A stretch of 64,000 bases of DNA from Thalassococcus_A lentus (GTDB lineage Bacteria > Pseudomonadota > Alphaproteobacteria > Rhodobacterales > Rhodobacteraceae). Below, in pieces: positions 43,378 through 54,119 of the stretch. How positions within the stretch are numbered: position 1 is the stretch's first letter; each line of letters opens with the position of its first letter. Under the pieces are notes generated by a model. The model searched no databases. It saw nothing but the letters and a program-made list of their open reading frames with translations, and had not been told where the DNA came from. The DNA is taken from NCBI RefSeq assembly GCF_028023555.1, contig NZ_JAQIOY010000003.1, forward strand, positions 310,001 to 374,000. Direction: 5' to 3'. Made by a program: the position numbers and the translations under genes.

Positions 43378-43404
43378 GGCGTAGAACCGCGCGCCTTCTA
43401 CGCC
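43378..43404 (+). promoter_or_regulatory. 9-9-9 inverted repeat in the xdh leader
   Basis: GGCGTAGAA-N9-TTCTACGCC is a perfect inverted repeat about 65 bases before the xdhA start. It could be an operator or an RNA hairpin in the leader; no T run follows, so a terminator is unlikely. Confidence 0.4.
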
Positions 43405-43469
43405 GCATCGAGGGCCGCACCTTCGGATCAGTCCGACAGGCAATCTGGTAAGGCGGCAGGCAATTCACA

Positions 43470-44845
<1,376 letters not shown>

Positions 44846-44849
<4 letters not shown>

Positions 44850-47146
44850 GCGTGGCAAAGCCTCTTCCGCATGACGCGGCGCGATTGCATGTCACGGGTT
44901 CTGCGCGATACGTGGACGATATCCCGACGCCTGCGGGATGCCTGCATCTGGCCTTTGGACTGGCCGAGATCGCTTCTGGCACCATTGCGCGTATAGACCT
45001 CGATCAGACGCGCAGTGCCCCCGGTGTCGTCGGCGTATGGTGCGCGAAGGATCTGCCGGCGGATTGTGATTGTTCACCTTCGGCGCATGATGAACCGCTG
45101 CTGTCGGACGACAGCATTCACTATCTTGGTCAGCCTGTATTTCTGGTCGCCGCCACTTCGCATTTGGCGGCGCGCAAGGCTGTGGCGCTTGCAAGCATTA
45201 CCTATGAGGAACGAAAGCCGATCCTGTCGATCGATGAAGCGCTGGAAGCGGGCAGCCACTTCGAAGAAGGCCCGCGCATCTGGCAAAAGGGAGATGCAGA
45301 ACAAGCGATCCAGAGTGCGCCGCATCGTCTGGATGGTGAAATCGAGATCGGCGGACAAGAGCATTTCTACCTCGAAGGTCAAGCAGCGCTGGCGGTTCCG
45401 CAAGAAGGCGGTGACATGCTCGTGCATAGCTCGACGCAGCATCCAACCGAAATTCAGCACAAAGTGGCCCACGCGCTGGATATCCCGATGCACGCTGTGC
45501 GCGTCGAAACCCGCCGCATGGGCGGCGGTTTCGGAGGCAAGGAAAGTCAGGGCAACGCGCTGGCCATAGCATGTGCGGTGGTTGCATTGCAGACCGGTAA
45601 ACCGGCGAAGATGCGCTATGACCGTGACGACGATTTCATGGTTACGGGCAAACGCCATGATTTCCGTATTCACTATTCTGCCGGGTTCGATGCCAAGGGG
45701 CGCCTGCAGGGGCTTGCCTTCAAACAATACGCACGGTGTGGGTGGGCGCAGGACTTGTCACTGCCTGTTGCAGATCGCGCAATGCTGCACGCCACGAACG
45801 CCTATTTTGTGCCGAACGTTCGGATCGAAAGTCATCGTTTGAAAACCAACACGCAGAGCGCCACGGCGTTTCGCGGCTTTGGTGGTCCGCAGGGTATGCT
45901 CGGGATGGAACGGGTCATGGACCACGTGGCCCACCATCTGGATTTGGACCCCACAGCGGTCAGGCAGGCCAACTACTTTGGCTCTGACCAGAACGCCGTT
46001 CCCGCGGCGGTTCAGACCACGCCTTATGGGCAACCCGTCGAAGAGTTCGCCTTGGGTGAAATGACAAAAGCCCTGATCGAAAGCAGCGACTTTAAAGCGC
46101 GGCAAGACGCCGTGCGCGCATGGAATGAAACGCAGCCCGTTCTGAAAAAAGGATTGGCGCTGACCCCTGTCATGTTTGGCATCTCGTTCACGCTTACGCA
46201 TCTCAATCAGGCAGGTGCGCTTGTGCATGTTTATCAGGATGGATCGATTCACCTGAACCATGGCGGCACCGAGATGGGGCAGGGCCTGTTCCAGAAGGTT
46301 GCACAGGTCGCGGCAAGCCGTTTTGGCGTTGGGCTGGAGACCATCAAGATTACCGCAACGGACACTGCGAAGGTGCCAAACACATCGGCCACCGCAGCGT
46401 CGTCCGGCTCGGATCTGAATGGAATGGCTGTTTTGGCGGCCTGTGACACCATTCGTAACCGCATGGCCGACCACCTTGCACAGCTTTGGCAAGTGTCATC
46501 GGATAAGATTGCTTTTGGAGACGCCTCTGTCACTGACGGAAACCGAACAATCAGCTTCGCCGAAGCTGCCAAGCTTTGCTACGAAGGCCGGATCAGTCTG
46601 TCCTCTACCGGTTTTTATCGCACGCCCAAGCTGGAGTGGGATCGGTTGCGCGGACAGGGGCGTCCGTTTTTCTACTTTGCCTACGGCGTCAGTGCATCAG
46701 AGGTAGTGGTCGATACACTGAGTGGGGAATACCGCATTCTGAGAGCGGATATTCTGCACGATTGTGGGGCATCGTTGAATCCGGCTTTGGACGTTGGCCA
46801 AATCGAAGGGGGTTTCGTTCAGGGTGCAGGCTGGCTGACGACAGAAGAACTGGTTTGGGACGACAAGGGACGCCTGCGCACGCATGCGCCATCAACTTAC
46901 AAGATCCCGGCCTGCTCGGATCGGCCCGACGTGTTCAATGTCGCGCTCTGGGATGGGGCTAACCAAGAGGATACGATCTACCGCTCAAAGGCTGTGGGTG
47001 AGCCGCCGTTTATGCACGGAATTTCGGTACTGATGGCTCTTTCTGACGCGGTGGCGTCCTGTGGGCACGGCTATCCAGACCTCAATGCACCGGCCACCCC
47101 AGAGCGGGTTCTTGCTGCGGTACGACGGGTGCAAAATGAGCTTTGA
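44846..47146 (+). CDS. xdhB: xanthine dehydrogenase molybdopterin-binding subunit XdhB
   Basis: XdhB binds the molybdenum cofactor and holds the substrate site. The 766-residue protein has G-S-A-R-Y-V-D-D-I, the Q-E-H-F-Y-L-E-G-Q segment with catalytic-type Glu, R-M-G-G-G-F-G-G-K-E, F-R-G-F-G-G-P-Q-G and G-T-E-M-G-Q-G motifs of the xanthine oxidase family, and the closing K-A-V-G-E-P-P-F with the conserved active-site Glu. The start overlaps xdhA by 4 bases and xdhC starts 11 bases before its stop. A periplasmic aldehyde oxidoreductase is a possible alternative, but no signal peptide is present and the gene set is typical XDH. Confidence 0.97.
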
Positions 47147-48074
47147 TCTTCAGGAATTGCAAGCGGCTGTCAAAGCCCATGACCGGGTTGCCCGGGTCGT
47201 CGTGGCTGATGTTCGGGGCTCCACCCCGCGCGAGGTTGGCGCCGCGATGCTGGTTTGGGAAGGCGGACAGTCCGGAACCATAGGCGGCGGTCAGCTGGAG
47301 TTCGAGGCAGCTGAAAAAGCGCTTCACCAAGAGGGGCTTAGCCGTCATGCGCTGGGCCCAGATCTTGGCCAGTGTTGCGGTGGTGCCGTAACCCTTTTGA
47401 CCGAAGTGTTTGAGGCTGAACATTTGTCTGATCTCGAAGGTCAGGCCGTTATCGCACGCGGGCCCGGTGACAAACCTCTGGCCGTGCAGCGGATCATCGA
47501 CCGGGGCCGTGCCCGCGGTGAACGGCCTGCGGCCCAATTGATCGGTGAATGGTTCGTAGAACCGGTAAGCCAACCATCCCGCGACATTTGGATTTGGGGC
47601 GCCGGGCACGTTGGACGTGCTTTGGTCTCGGTTCTCTGTCCGCTGTCAGACATTACCCTGACTTGGGTTGACACCAGTGCCGAACGGTTCCCGGATGATG
47701 TCCCGGAAAATGTTCGCGTTTTGCCGGCTGCGCATCCGCAACGTCTGGCTGTTCATGCACCGGCCAATGCCGAGCATCTGATTCTGACCTACAGCCACGA
47801 AATCGATTTTGCACTGTGCCACGCGTTGCTTGGTCATGGGTTTGGATTCTGCGGCCTGATCGGGTCAGACACCAAATGGGTGCGGTTCCGAAAAAGACTG
47901 TCAGCATTGGGTCATTCCGAAGCACAAATTTCGCGCATATGCTGCCCAATTGGGCAAAAAGGCTTGGGAAAGCATCCGCAGGCAATTGCCATTGGTGTTG
48001 CCGCGCGGCTACTTGAAAAGCAAATGGGGGACAAATCCGAGTGGCCAATACACTCTTATCCATCCGTGGTCTGA
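47136..48074 (+). CDS. xdhC: XdhC, molybdenum cofactor insertion chaperone
   Basis: XdhC binds and sulfurates the molybdenum cofactor and inserts it into XdhB. The 312-residue protein has the XdhC/CoxI N-domain (G-S-T-P-R-E-V-G-A-A-M and I-G-G-G-Q-L-E-F-E), a conserved Cys pair in Q-C-C-G-G and a C-terminal Rossmann domain (I-W-G-A-G-H-V-G-R-A-L). The ATG at 47136 lies inside the xdhB end; an in-frame earlier ATG at 47061 would overlap too deeply. The stop overlaps the start of the ABC ATPase gene by 34 bases, so the cofactor chaperone and the importer are expressed together. Confidence 0.95.
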   Translation: MSFDLQELQAAVKAHDRVARVVVADVRGSTPREVGAAMLVWEGGQSGTIGGGQLEFEAAEKALHQEGLSRHALGPDLGQCCGGAVTLLTEVFEAEHLSDLEGQAVIARGPGDKPLAVQRIIDRGRARGERPAAQLIGEWFVEPVSQPSRDIWIWGAGHVGRALVSVLCPLSDITLTWVDTSAERFPDDVPENVRVLPAAHPQRLAVHAPANAEHLILTYSHEIDFALCHALLGHGFGFCGLIGSDTKWVRFRKRLSALGHSEAQISRICCPIGQKGLGKHPQAIAIGVAARLLEKQMGDKSEWPIHSYPSVV

Positions 48075-49564
48075 CCAAGGCCTATCCCGGCGTGGTTGCC
48101 AATGACGATGTTGCGTTCGACATCGGCAAGGGCGAGATTCATGCGTTGCTTGGTGAAAACGGTGCTGGGAAATCCACGCTGGTCAAAATGATTTACGGTC
48201 TGGTTCAGCCTGACCGGGGACAGATGGAATTGGATGGTGCTGCATTTGCACCAACCCAACCCAGCCAAGCGCGGCAATCCGGCGTTGCAATGGTGTTTCA
48301 GCATTTTTCGCTTTTTGACGCTTTGAATGTTGCGGAAAACGTCGCGCTGGGCATGGAGAACCCGCCCAAGCCCCGCGATCTGGCCAAGCAGATCCAGGAA
48401 GTTTCGGAAACCTATGGATTGCCGCTGGACCCCTACAGAACCGTTGGAACACTGTCGGCCGGCGAACGCCAACGCGTCGAGATTATCCGCTGTCTTTTGC
48501 AGGATCCGCGGCTGCTGATCATGGACGAGCCAACCTCGGTTCTTACTCCGCAAGAAGTCGAGATCCTGTTCGAAACGCTGCGCAAGCTGAAATCCGAGGG
48601 AACCTCGATCCTGTATATTTCTCATAAGCTCGAGGAAATACGTGCGCTTTGCGATCACGCCACAATCCTGCGGTTGGGAAAAAAGGTTGCGACCTGTACG
48701 CCTGCTGAAACCAGTGCCCGCGAATTGGCAGAGATGATGGTCGGCAGCAGCTTTGCCACGCCGCAGGCCCGGACGGTGGAAACTGGTGAGGTGCTGCTTG
48801 AAGTGCGCGGGCTAAGCTTGCCGTCGCCGGGCGGTTTCGGAACCCCATTGCGTGACATAGGATTCGAAGTGCGTGCCGGCGAAGTGCTGGGCATCGGCGG
48901 GGTCGCTGGGAATGGGCAGGACGAATTGTTGGCCGCCCTGTCGGGCGAACGCACGTCCAAGCCTGGCAGCGTTCTGCTGAAAGGCAATGATGTTTCGGCC
49001 ATGGGGCCGACGGAACGCCGAGGATCGGGCCTTTTGTCAGCACCCGAGGAACGACTGGGTCATGCGGCGGCACCGAACATGAGCCTGATCGAAAACGGCG
49101 TTCTGACCGCGGGACGCAGGCGGGGGCTGGTGTCTGGCGGGTTCATAAGCTGGCCAAAAGCCAAGGACTTTGCCGCCGAAGTCATCGAGCGTTTCGATGT
49201 GCGCACACCGGGGCCGGGAACGGCGGCCCGTGCGTTGTCGGGTGGCAATCTGCAGAAGTTTGTCGTTGGACGCGAAATTCTTCAAAGCCCCGAAGTGCTG
49301 GTGGTTAATCAGCCGACTTGGGGTGTGGATGCGGCCGCAGCCGCCGCGATCCGTCAGGCATTGCTCGACCTTGCGGCGCAGGGCGCTGCAATTGTCGTGA
49401 TCAGTCAGGATCTGGATGAACTGATGGAAATTGCCGACCGGTTCGGCGCTGTGAACGAAGGCCGTTTGTCCGATCTGCGCGCGGTCTCGTCTCTGGATAT
49501 GGAACAGATCGGCCTGATGATGGGCGGCGCGCATGACATGGAGGTGGCCCATGCCGATGCATGA
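48041..49564 (+). CDS. BMP-type ABC importer ATPase (double domain)
   Basis: A 507-residue ATPase with two fused nucleotide-binding domains, as in sugar and nucleoside (YufO/NupA-type) importers. Domain one has Walker A G-E-N-G-A-G-K-S-T (38-46), signature L-S-A-G-E-R-Q and Walker B L-L-I-M-D-E-P-T. Domain two has the degenerate Walker A G-V-A-G-N-G-Q-D-E and signature L-S-G-G-N-L-Q-K. The start is a GTG at 48041, 34 bases before the xdhC stop, with GGGGG nearby. Together with two permeases and a BMP-family binding protein it makes a nucleoside or purine importer. The adjacency to xdhABC suggests purine uptake for oxidation. Confidence 0.93.
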   Translation: MANTLLSIRGLTKAYPGVVANDDVAFDIGKGEIHALLGENGAGKSTLVKMIYGLVQPDRGQMELDGAAFAPTQPSQARQSGVAMVFQHFSLFDALNVAENVALGMENPPKPRDLAKQIQEVSETYGLPLDPYRTVGTLSAGERQRVEIIRCLLQDPRLLIMDEPTSVLTPQEVEILFETLRKLKSEGTSILYISHKLEEIRALCDHATILRLGKKVATCTPAETSARELAEMMVGSSFATPQARTVETGEVLLEVRGLSLPSPGGFGTPLRDIGFEVRAGEVLGIGGVAGNGQDELLAALSGERTSKPGSVLLKGNDVSAMGPTERRGSGLLSAPEERLGHAAAPNMSLIENGVLTAGRRRGLVSGGFISWPKAKDFAAEVIERFDVRTPGPGTAARALSGGNLQKFVVGREILQSPEVLVVNQPTWGVDAAAAAAIRQALLDLAAQGAAIVVISQDLDELMEIADRFGAVNEGRLSDLRAVSSLDMEQIGLMMGGAHDMEVAHADA

Positions 49565-49684
49565 GACTGACCTGCAAGGGTTCAAGACTGCAAGACGGCC
49601 AAGAGCTGCGGTTGGCCTTGGGTTTTGGGTTGCAGATGCGGGCCCCACACAGTTGGTTTCTGGGCTCGCGAAGGAGAGCACGAC

Positions 49685-50773
49685 ATGATCTCTCTTGAAA
49701 AGCGTCAGCAACCTTCGCAGGTAATCACTGCCATTACGCCGCTGATCGCGGTCGCACTGACCATGATTGTCGGTGGCATCCTGTTTTCGTTTTACGGGGC
49801 AGACCCCGTTGAATCCATTCGGGTTATCTTTTGGGATCCGATGTTCAATCAGCAGTTTGCCGGGTTCACGCGCCCGCAGCTCTTGGTCAAGGCCGGGCCA
49901 CTGATCCTGATTGCGATCGGGCTGTCTATCGGGTTCCGGGCCGGCATCTGGAACATCGGAGCCGAAGGCCAATACATCGTCGGCGCGATTTGTGGTGCCG
50001 GTGCTGGGCTCGCGTTCTACCCCTCGGAAAGCCCATTGATTTTTCCGCTCATGATCCTGTGTGGCGCTTTGGGTGGCTTGGCCTGGGCCATGATCCCCGC
50101 GTTCCTCAAGGTGCGGTTTGGAACCAATGAAATCCTTGTTTCGCTCATGCTGGTCTATGTGGCGCAAAACATCCTGATTTCGGTGTCCACGGGTCTGTTG
50201 CGCAATCCCGAAGGTATGGGCTTTCCGGGCAGTCGGAACTTCAAACAGTGGGATGCTGCCCACAATGCAGAAATCATTGCCAATACTGGAATGCACTGGG
50301 GGGTCGTTGCAGCCTTCATTGCTGTGATCGGGGCCTATGTGATGATGGCGCGGCACATTCAGGGCTTTAACATTCGTCTAAGCGGCGAGGCACCGCGCGC
50401 GGCGCGCTTTGCCGGTGTAAACCCCGGCCGGGTGGTGTTCCTGTGCCTTGGGCTTGCCGGGCTATTGGCGGGGCTCGCGGGACTGTTCGAAGTGACGGGG
50501 CCCGCCGGACAGGTCAGTGGGCAATTCAATGCTGGCTACGGCTTTACTGCGATCATCGTTGCCTTTTTGGGCCGCCTGCATCCGATCGGTATACTGCTGG
50601 CCGGTTTGCTGATGGCGCTGACCTACATCGGCGGAGAACTGGCGCAACTGATGCTGGGATTGCCGGGTGCTGCGATCCAGTTGTTTCAGGGGATGCTGCT
50701 GTTCTTCCTTCTCGCGACGGACGTGTTCACCAACTATCGCCTGCGGTTTGGCAAAAGAGAGGTGCTGTCATGA
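49685..50773 (+). CDS. BMP-type ABC importer permease 1
   Basis: The first inner-membrane permease of the importer, 362 residues with about ten hydrophobic helices. It belongs to the branched-chain/ribose/nucleoside permease family: I-G-F-R-A-G-I-W-N-I-G-A-E-G-Q-Y-I-V-G and G-T-N-E-I-L-V-S-L-M-L-V-Y are typical. The ATG at 49685 has AAGGAGAG about 9 bases upstream; the frame is open to 49625 but not needed. A 120-base gap after the ATPase gene contains a small GGCCAA/TTGGCC inverted repeat. Its stop overlaps the start of the small membrane protein gene by 4 bases. Confidence 0.93.
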   Translation: MISLEKRQQPSQVITAITPLIAVALTMIVGGILFSFYGADPVESIRVIFWDPMFNQQFAGFTRPQLLVKAGPLILIAIGLSIGFRAGIWNIGAEGQYIVGAICGAGAGLAFYPSESPLIFPLMILCGALGGLAWAMIPAFLKVRFGTNEILVSLMLVYVAQNILISVSTGLLRNPEGMGFPGSRNFKQWDAAHNAEIIANTGMHWGVVAAFIAVIGAYVMMARHIQGFNIRLSGEAPRAARFAGVNPGRVVFLCLGLAGLLAGLAGLFEVTGPAGQVSGQFNAGYGFTAIIVAFLGRLHPIGILLAGLLMALTYIGGELAQLMLGLPGAAIQLFQGMLLFFLLATDVFTNYRLRFGKREVLS

Positions 50774-51075
50774 TCCGGGCACAAATAATGCCGGTCGCAA
50801 TGGGACTGATGATGGGCGTCATGGCAATAATGATGATGCACGGCGTTCTGACCGGTGAAGGCGGGCTGGCTTGGCTTTGGTTTGTGCTTGGCCATGCCGG
50901 TGTCGTTGTGCTTGCAGCGGCGGCAGTGGCCTTTGGCTTACATCGGCGCGTTCCGATGATCCAAAAAATTGCCATGCACCGTCCCGACAAAAAGCATCTG
51001 GCGTTCGTTTTGATTATCGCAGTGACGACGGCAACGTTGATCCATGTTGTTCACGGAGGCCCGGCATGGACCTGA
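50770..51075 (+). CDS. small membrane protein within the importer operon
   Basis: A 101-residue protein with three hydrophobic segments (about 4-24, 31-58 and 78-95), a Met-rich first helix and a basic loop with H-R-R and H-R-P-D-K-K. The start overlaps the permease-1 stop by 4 bases and the stop overlaps the permease-2 start by 10 bases. This tight packing between two subunits of one transporter suggests it works with it, perhaps as an accessory or assembly subunit. I recognise no family. BMP-type importers normally do without such a protein. Confidence 0.78.
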   Translation: MIRAQIMPVAMGLMMGVMAIMMMHGVLTGEGGLAWLWFVLGHAGVVVLAAAAVAFGLHRRVPMIQKIAMHRPDKKHLAFVLIIAVTTATLIHVVHGGPAWT

Positions 51076-51989
51076 GCAGTATCAATCCCGCCCTTCTGGT
51101 CGCGTCGATCATGATCTCGGCAACGCCAATCCTGCTTGCCGCGATCGGAGAGATGGTTGTCGAGAAATCGGGCGTGCTGAACCTTGGCGTCGAAGGAATG
51201 ATGATCACTGGCGCCGTTGTGGGCTTTGCCGTTGCGGTGACCTTTACATCGCCGTTGCTCGGTTTCGCGGCTGCGGCTCTTGCGGCTGCGGCACTCAGCC
51301 TGAGCTTTGCTGTTCTGACCCAATACCTGCTGTCCAATCAGGTTGCGACCGGTTTGGGATTGACTCTGGTCGGGCTAGGCCTGTCCAGCCTGATCGGCAA
51401 ACCCTATGAGGGCATGAAGGCAGTCACTCTGCCTAAGCTGGACATCCCGATACTCAGCGATCTGCCGATCCTCGGCACGATGCTGTTTCGGCATGACATT
51501 ATGGTCTATGTCAGCCTGCTGCTCGTGGCTGTGGTCTGGGCGTTCCTGAAATATACACGCGCGGGCCTGATCCTGCGCGCCGTGGGCGAGTCGCACGACA
51601 GTGCCCATGCCCTTGGCTACAAGGTGGTACGCGTGCGTGTTCTGGCCATCTTGTTCGGCGGTGCCTGTGCGGGCCTTGGCGGCGCTTACCTCAGTCTGGT
51701 GCGCGTCCCGCAATGGACCGAAGGCATGACCGCAGGTGCCGGTTGGATCGCGCTGGCCATTGTTGTCTTTGCCAGCTGGCGGGCTGGCCGGGTGATGATC
51801 GGCGCTTATTTGTTCGGCGGTGTCACCGTTCTGCAGTTGAACTTGCAGGCCGCAGGAGCCGCTGTGCCCGTGGCACTCTTGTCCGCGTCGCCTTATCTGA
51901 TAACCATTCTGGTGCTTGTCACCATATCGGCCCGGGGCGTCCATGGCGCACCTGCCTCTCTGGGCCGCCCGTTCCACGCCTCATCATGA
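51066..51989 (+). CDS. BMP-type ABC importer permease 2
   Basis: The second permease of the importer, 307 residues with about eight to nine hydrophobic helices. Family motifs: I-G-E-M-V-V-E-K-S-G-V-L-N-L-G-V-E-G-M-M near the start and the E-S-H-D-S-A-H-A-L-G-Y-K coupling helix that contacts the ATPase. The ATG at 51066 lies inside the small membrane protein gene. It pairs with permease 1 as a heterodimer. The binding-protein gene follows after 43 bases. Confidence 0.94.
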   Translation: MDLSSINPALLVASIMISATPILLAAIGEMVVEKSGVLNLGVEGMMITGAVVGFAVAVTFTSPLLGFAAAALAAAALSLSFAVLTQYLLSNQVATGLGLTLVGLGLSSLIGKPYEGMKAVTLPKLDIPILSDLPILGTMLFRHDIMVYVSLLLVAVVWAFLKYTRAGLILRAVGESHDSAHALGYKVVRVRVLAILFGGACAGLGGAYLSLVRVPQWTEGMTAGAGWIALAIVVFASWRAGRVMIGAYLFGGVTVLQLNLQAAGAAVPVALLSASPYLITILVLVTISARGVHGAPASLGRPFHASS

Positions 51990-52032
51990 TGGGGATCAAA
52001 TCCGAAGCTGAGACCACCAACAGGGGATACCT

Positions 52033-53121
52033 ATGAAAAGAAGAACGCTTCTCACCACCACCGCTGCCGCGACTGCAATGGCACTGAGCTTGGGCTCGGC
52101 CGCTTTGGCCGAGGCCGAAGTCACCGCAGGCTTTATCTACATCGGACCTCCGGGCGATGGCGGCTGGACCTATGAACACGATCAGGCGCGCCAGAAAATG
52201 GAAGCGCATTTCGATGGCAAGGTGAAAACCGTCTATCAGGAAAACGTGCCTGAATCGGCTGACGCCGAACGCGCGATCACCCAGATGGCGCTGTCCGGTG
52301 CAGACATCATCTTTACCACGTCCTTTGGCTATATGGACCCGACCAACGCGGTCGCGGCCAAATTCCCGAACGTGAAGTTCGAACATGCCACCGGCTACAA
52401 GCGTGAGCATCCGAATGTGACAACCTATTCCGCACGCTTCTACGAAGGCCGTGCGATTCAGGGTCACATCGCGGGCAAGATGACCAAGACCAACAAGATC
52501 GGCTACATCGCTTCGATCCCGATCCCTGAAGTCATCCGCGGCATCAACTCTGCCTACATCCATGCAAAGCGCGTTAACCCTGATGTCGAGTTCTCGATCG
52601 TCTGGCTGTACACATGGTTTGATCCGGCGAAAGAAGCCGATGCGGCCCGTGCTTTGATCGAGAACGGCGCCGACGTTGTTCTGCAGCACACAGACTCGAC
52701 CGCTCCACAGGCAGCGGCCCAGGAAGCGGGTGGCGTGATCACCTTTGGTCAGGCGTCTGACATGTATGACTATGCACCGATGCCGCGGGTTTCGTCGATC
52801 ATCGATGACTGGGCACCGTACTACATCGAGCGTGTTCAGGCTGTGATCGACGGCACATGGGAATCACAGGACACATGGGATGGTATCGGCAAAGGCATGG
52901 TCGGCATTGGTGAGATCACCGATGCGGTTCCTGCCGATGTAAAGGCCGAGGCTCTGGCCATGAAAGACGCTCTGGCGTCGGGCGAATACCACGCCTTCAC
53001 CGGTCCGATTAACAAAGCCGATGGCACGCCTTGGCTGGCCGAAGGTGAAACAGCATCGGACGGCGATCTGCTGGGCATGAACTTCTACGTCGAAGGCATC
53101 ACAGCCGAAGTTCCCAACTGA
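52033..53121 (+). CDS. BMP family substrate-binding protein
   Basis: The periplasmic binding protein of the importer, 362 residues, of the BMP (basic membrane protein/PnrA-like) family, whose members bind nucleosides or purines. An N-terminal signal peptide with a K-R-R start and A-L-A ending (about 1-26) lacks a lipobox Cys, so the protein is soluble in the periplasm. The fold is a type 1 periplasmic binding protein with F-I-Y-I-G-P-P-G-D-G-G-W-T-Y-E-H near the start and H-T-D-S-T-A-P-Q in the hinge region. CAGGGGATACCT precedes the ATG. It ends the operon and is followed by a terminator. Confidence 0.94.
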   Translation: MKRRTLLTTTAAATAMALSLGSAALAEAEVTAGFIYIGPPGDGGWTYEHDQARQKMEAHFDGKVKTVYQENVPESADAERAITQMALSGADIIFTTSFGYMDPTNAVAAKFPNVKFEHATGYKREHPNVTTYSARFYEGRAIQGHIAGKMTKTNKIGYIASIPIPEVIRGINSAYIHAKRVNPDVEFSIVWLYTWFDPAKEADAARALIENGADVVLQHTDSTAPQAAAQEAGGVITFGQASDMYDYAPMPRVSSIIDDWAPYYIERVQAVIDGTWESQDTWDGIGKGMVGIGEITDAVPADVKAEALAMKDALASGEYHAFTGPINKADGTPWLAEGETASDGDLLGMNFYVEGITAEVPN

Positions 53122-53143
53122 CCGGTTGTTGTAAGAACGCTGG

Positions 53144-53175
53144 AAACGCCGTCCGATAGGGCGGCGTTTTCTTTT
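53144..53175 (+). terminator. intrinsic terminator of the importer operon
   Basis: AAACGCCGTCC-gata-GGGCGGCGTTT (one G-T pair) is followed by TTCTTTT about 25 bases after the binding-protein stop. It marks the end of the xdh/importer run. Confidence 0.9.
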
Positions 53176-53195
53176 GGTGCAGTGATTGACAGGTC

Positions 53196-54098
53196 CTAGG
53201 CCGCCAGCACGAGCAGAAGGATCGAAGCGGTCAACAGTCCGATCCCGGCGAGTTCCCGTCTCGACACGCTTTCCTTGAAGAACAGAACCGAAGCCATGAG
53301 CGAAAAGATCAGCTCAACCTGTCCAAGCGCGAACACATAGGCGGCCTTTTGCAGGGTAAAGGCGGTAAACCAGCCCAGTGATCCCAGCATCGACGTGATG
53401 CCCAGCCAGATCGCCGTGCGACGCGCACCCCAGACCGCGCCCAGCTGACCCGGCTCTCGCCAGCGCAGCCATGGGATCATGATCAGACTTTGCATCAGGT
53501 TCACGAACCCAAGCGTGACCACAGCCCGCAATAGCGGGTCTGCGCTGTCGACACTCAGCGAAGCCGCGCGGTATCCGACACCCGAAATGGCAAAGAAGAA
53601 ACCCGATGCCAGCCCAAGCACGACGGCTTTTGATCCGATCTGTTGCCACTGTGTACCGCCCGATCCGGGGGTCTTGGACAGCAGCAGAACGGCGATCAGG
53701 CCAATGCTGATGGCCGCCCATCCGCCAAACGAAGTGTTTTCGCCCAGCAAAACCATACCGACAAAGGCGGTTTGGATGACTTCGGTTTTCTTTAGGGTGA
53801 TCCCAACTGCAAAGTTGCGCTGTCGGAAGAGCAGCATGACCAGAACAGTGGCCAGAATTTGCCCGACACCGCCCGCAAGTCCCCAGAGCCAGAATTTCCA
53901 TTCCAACGATGGGAAGGTCGCGCCGGTCCACCAAAGGTAGACGATCAACAAGAGCCACGCGCCCGGTTGAGCATAGGCAAATCGTGCAAAGGTACTGCCC
54001 GTTGCGCTCAGCGTGCCGGTTGCCAGCACCTTTTGCACCATGAACCGTACCGTTTGAAACAGCGCGGCGGCGACGGTGGCGATGATCCATAATTCCAT
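53196..54098 (-). CDS. EamA/DMT family transporter
   Basis: A 300-residue inner-membrane protein with ten hydrophobic helices arranged as two repeats of five, the drug/metabolite transporter (EamA) design. Family motifs are weak, as usual: F-A-Y-A-Q-P-G-A near helix two, G-I-T-L-K-K-T-E-V-I-Q in the first half and F-A-L-G-Q-V-E-L-I-F-S-L-M-A-S-V-L-F-F-K-E near the end of the second half. The substrate is unknown. It lies downstream of the desaturase gene on the same strand, 21 bases apart, so it may be cotranscribed with it. Confidence 0.88.
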   Translation of the reverse strand: MELWIIATVAAALFQTVRFMVQKVLATGTLSATGSTFARFAYAQPGAWLLLIVYLWWTGATFPSLEWKFWLWGLAGGVGQILATVLVMLLFRQRNFAVGITLKKTEVIQTAFVGMVLLGENTSFGGWAAISIGLIAVLLLSKTPGSGGTQWQQIGSKAVVLGLASGFFFAISGVGYRAASLSVDSADPLLRAVVTLGFVNLMQSLIMIPWLRWREPGQLGAVWGARRTAIWLGITSMLGSLGWFTAFTLQKAAYVFALGQVELIFSLMASVLFFKESVSRRELAGIGLLTASILLLVLAA

Positions 54099-54119
54099 GC
54101 CGTCTGCTATGAACGGGCT

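Noticed and set aside
49037..50356. 439-residue open frame on the minus strand
   Set aside because: It overlaps the ATPase and permease genes antisense and has no domain signs.
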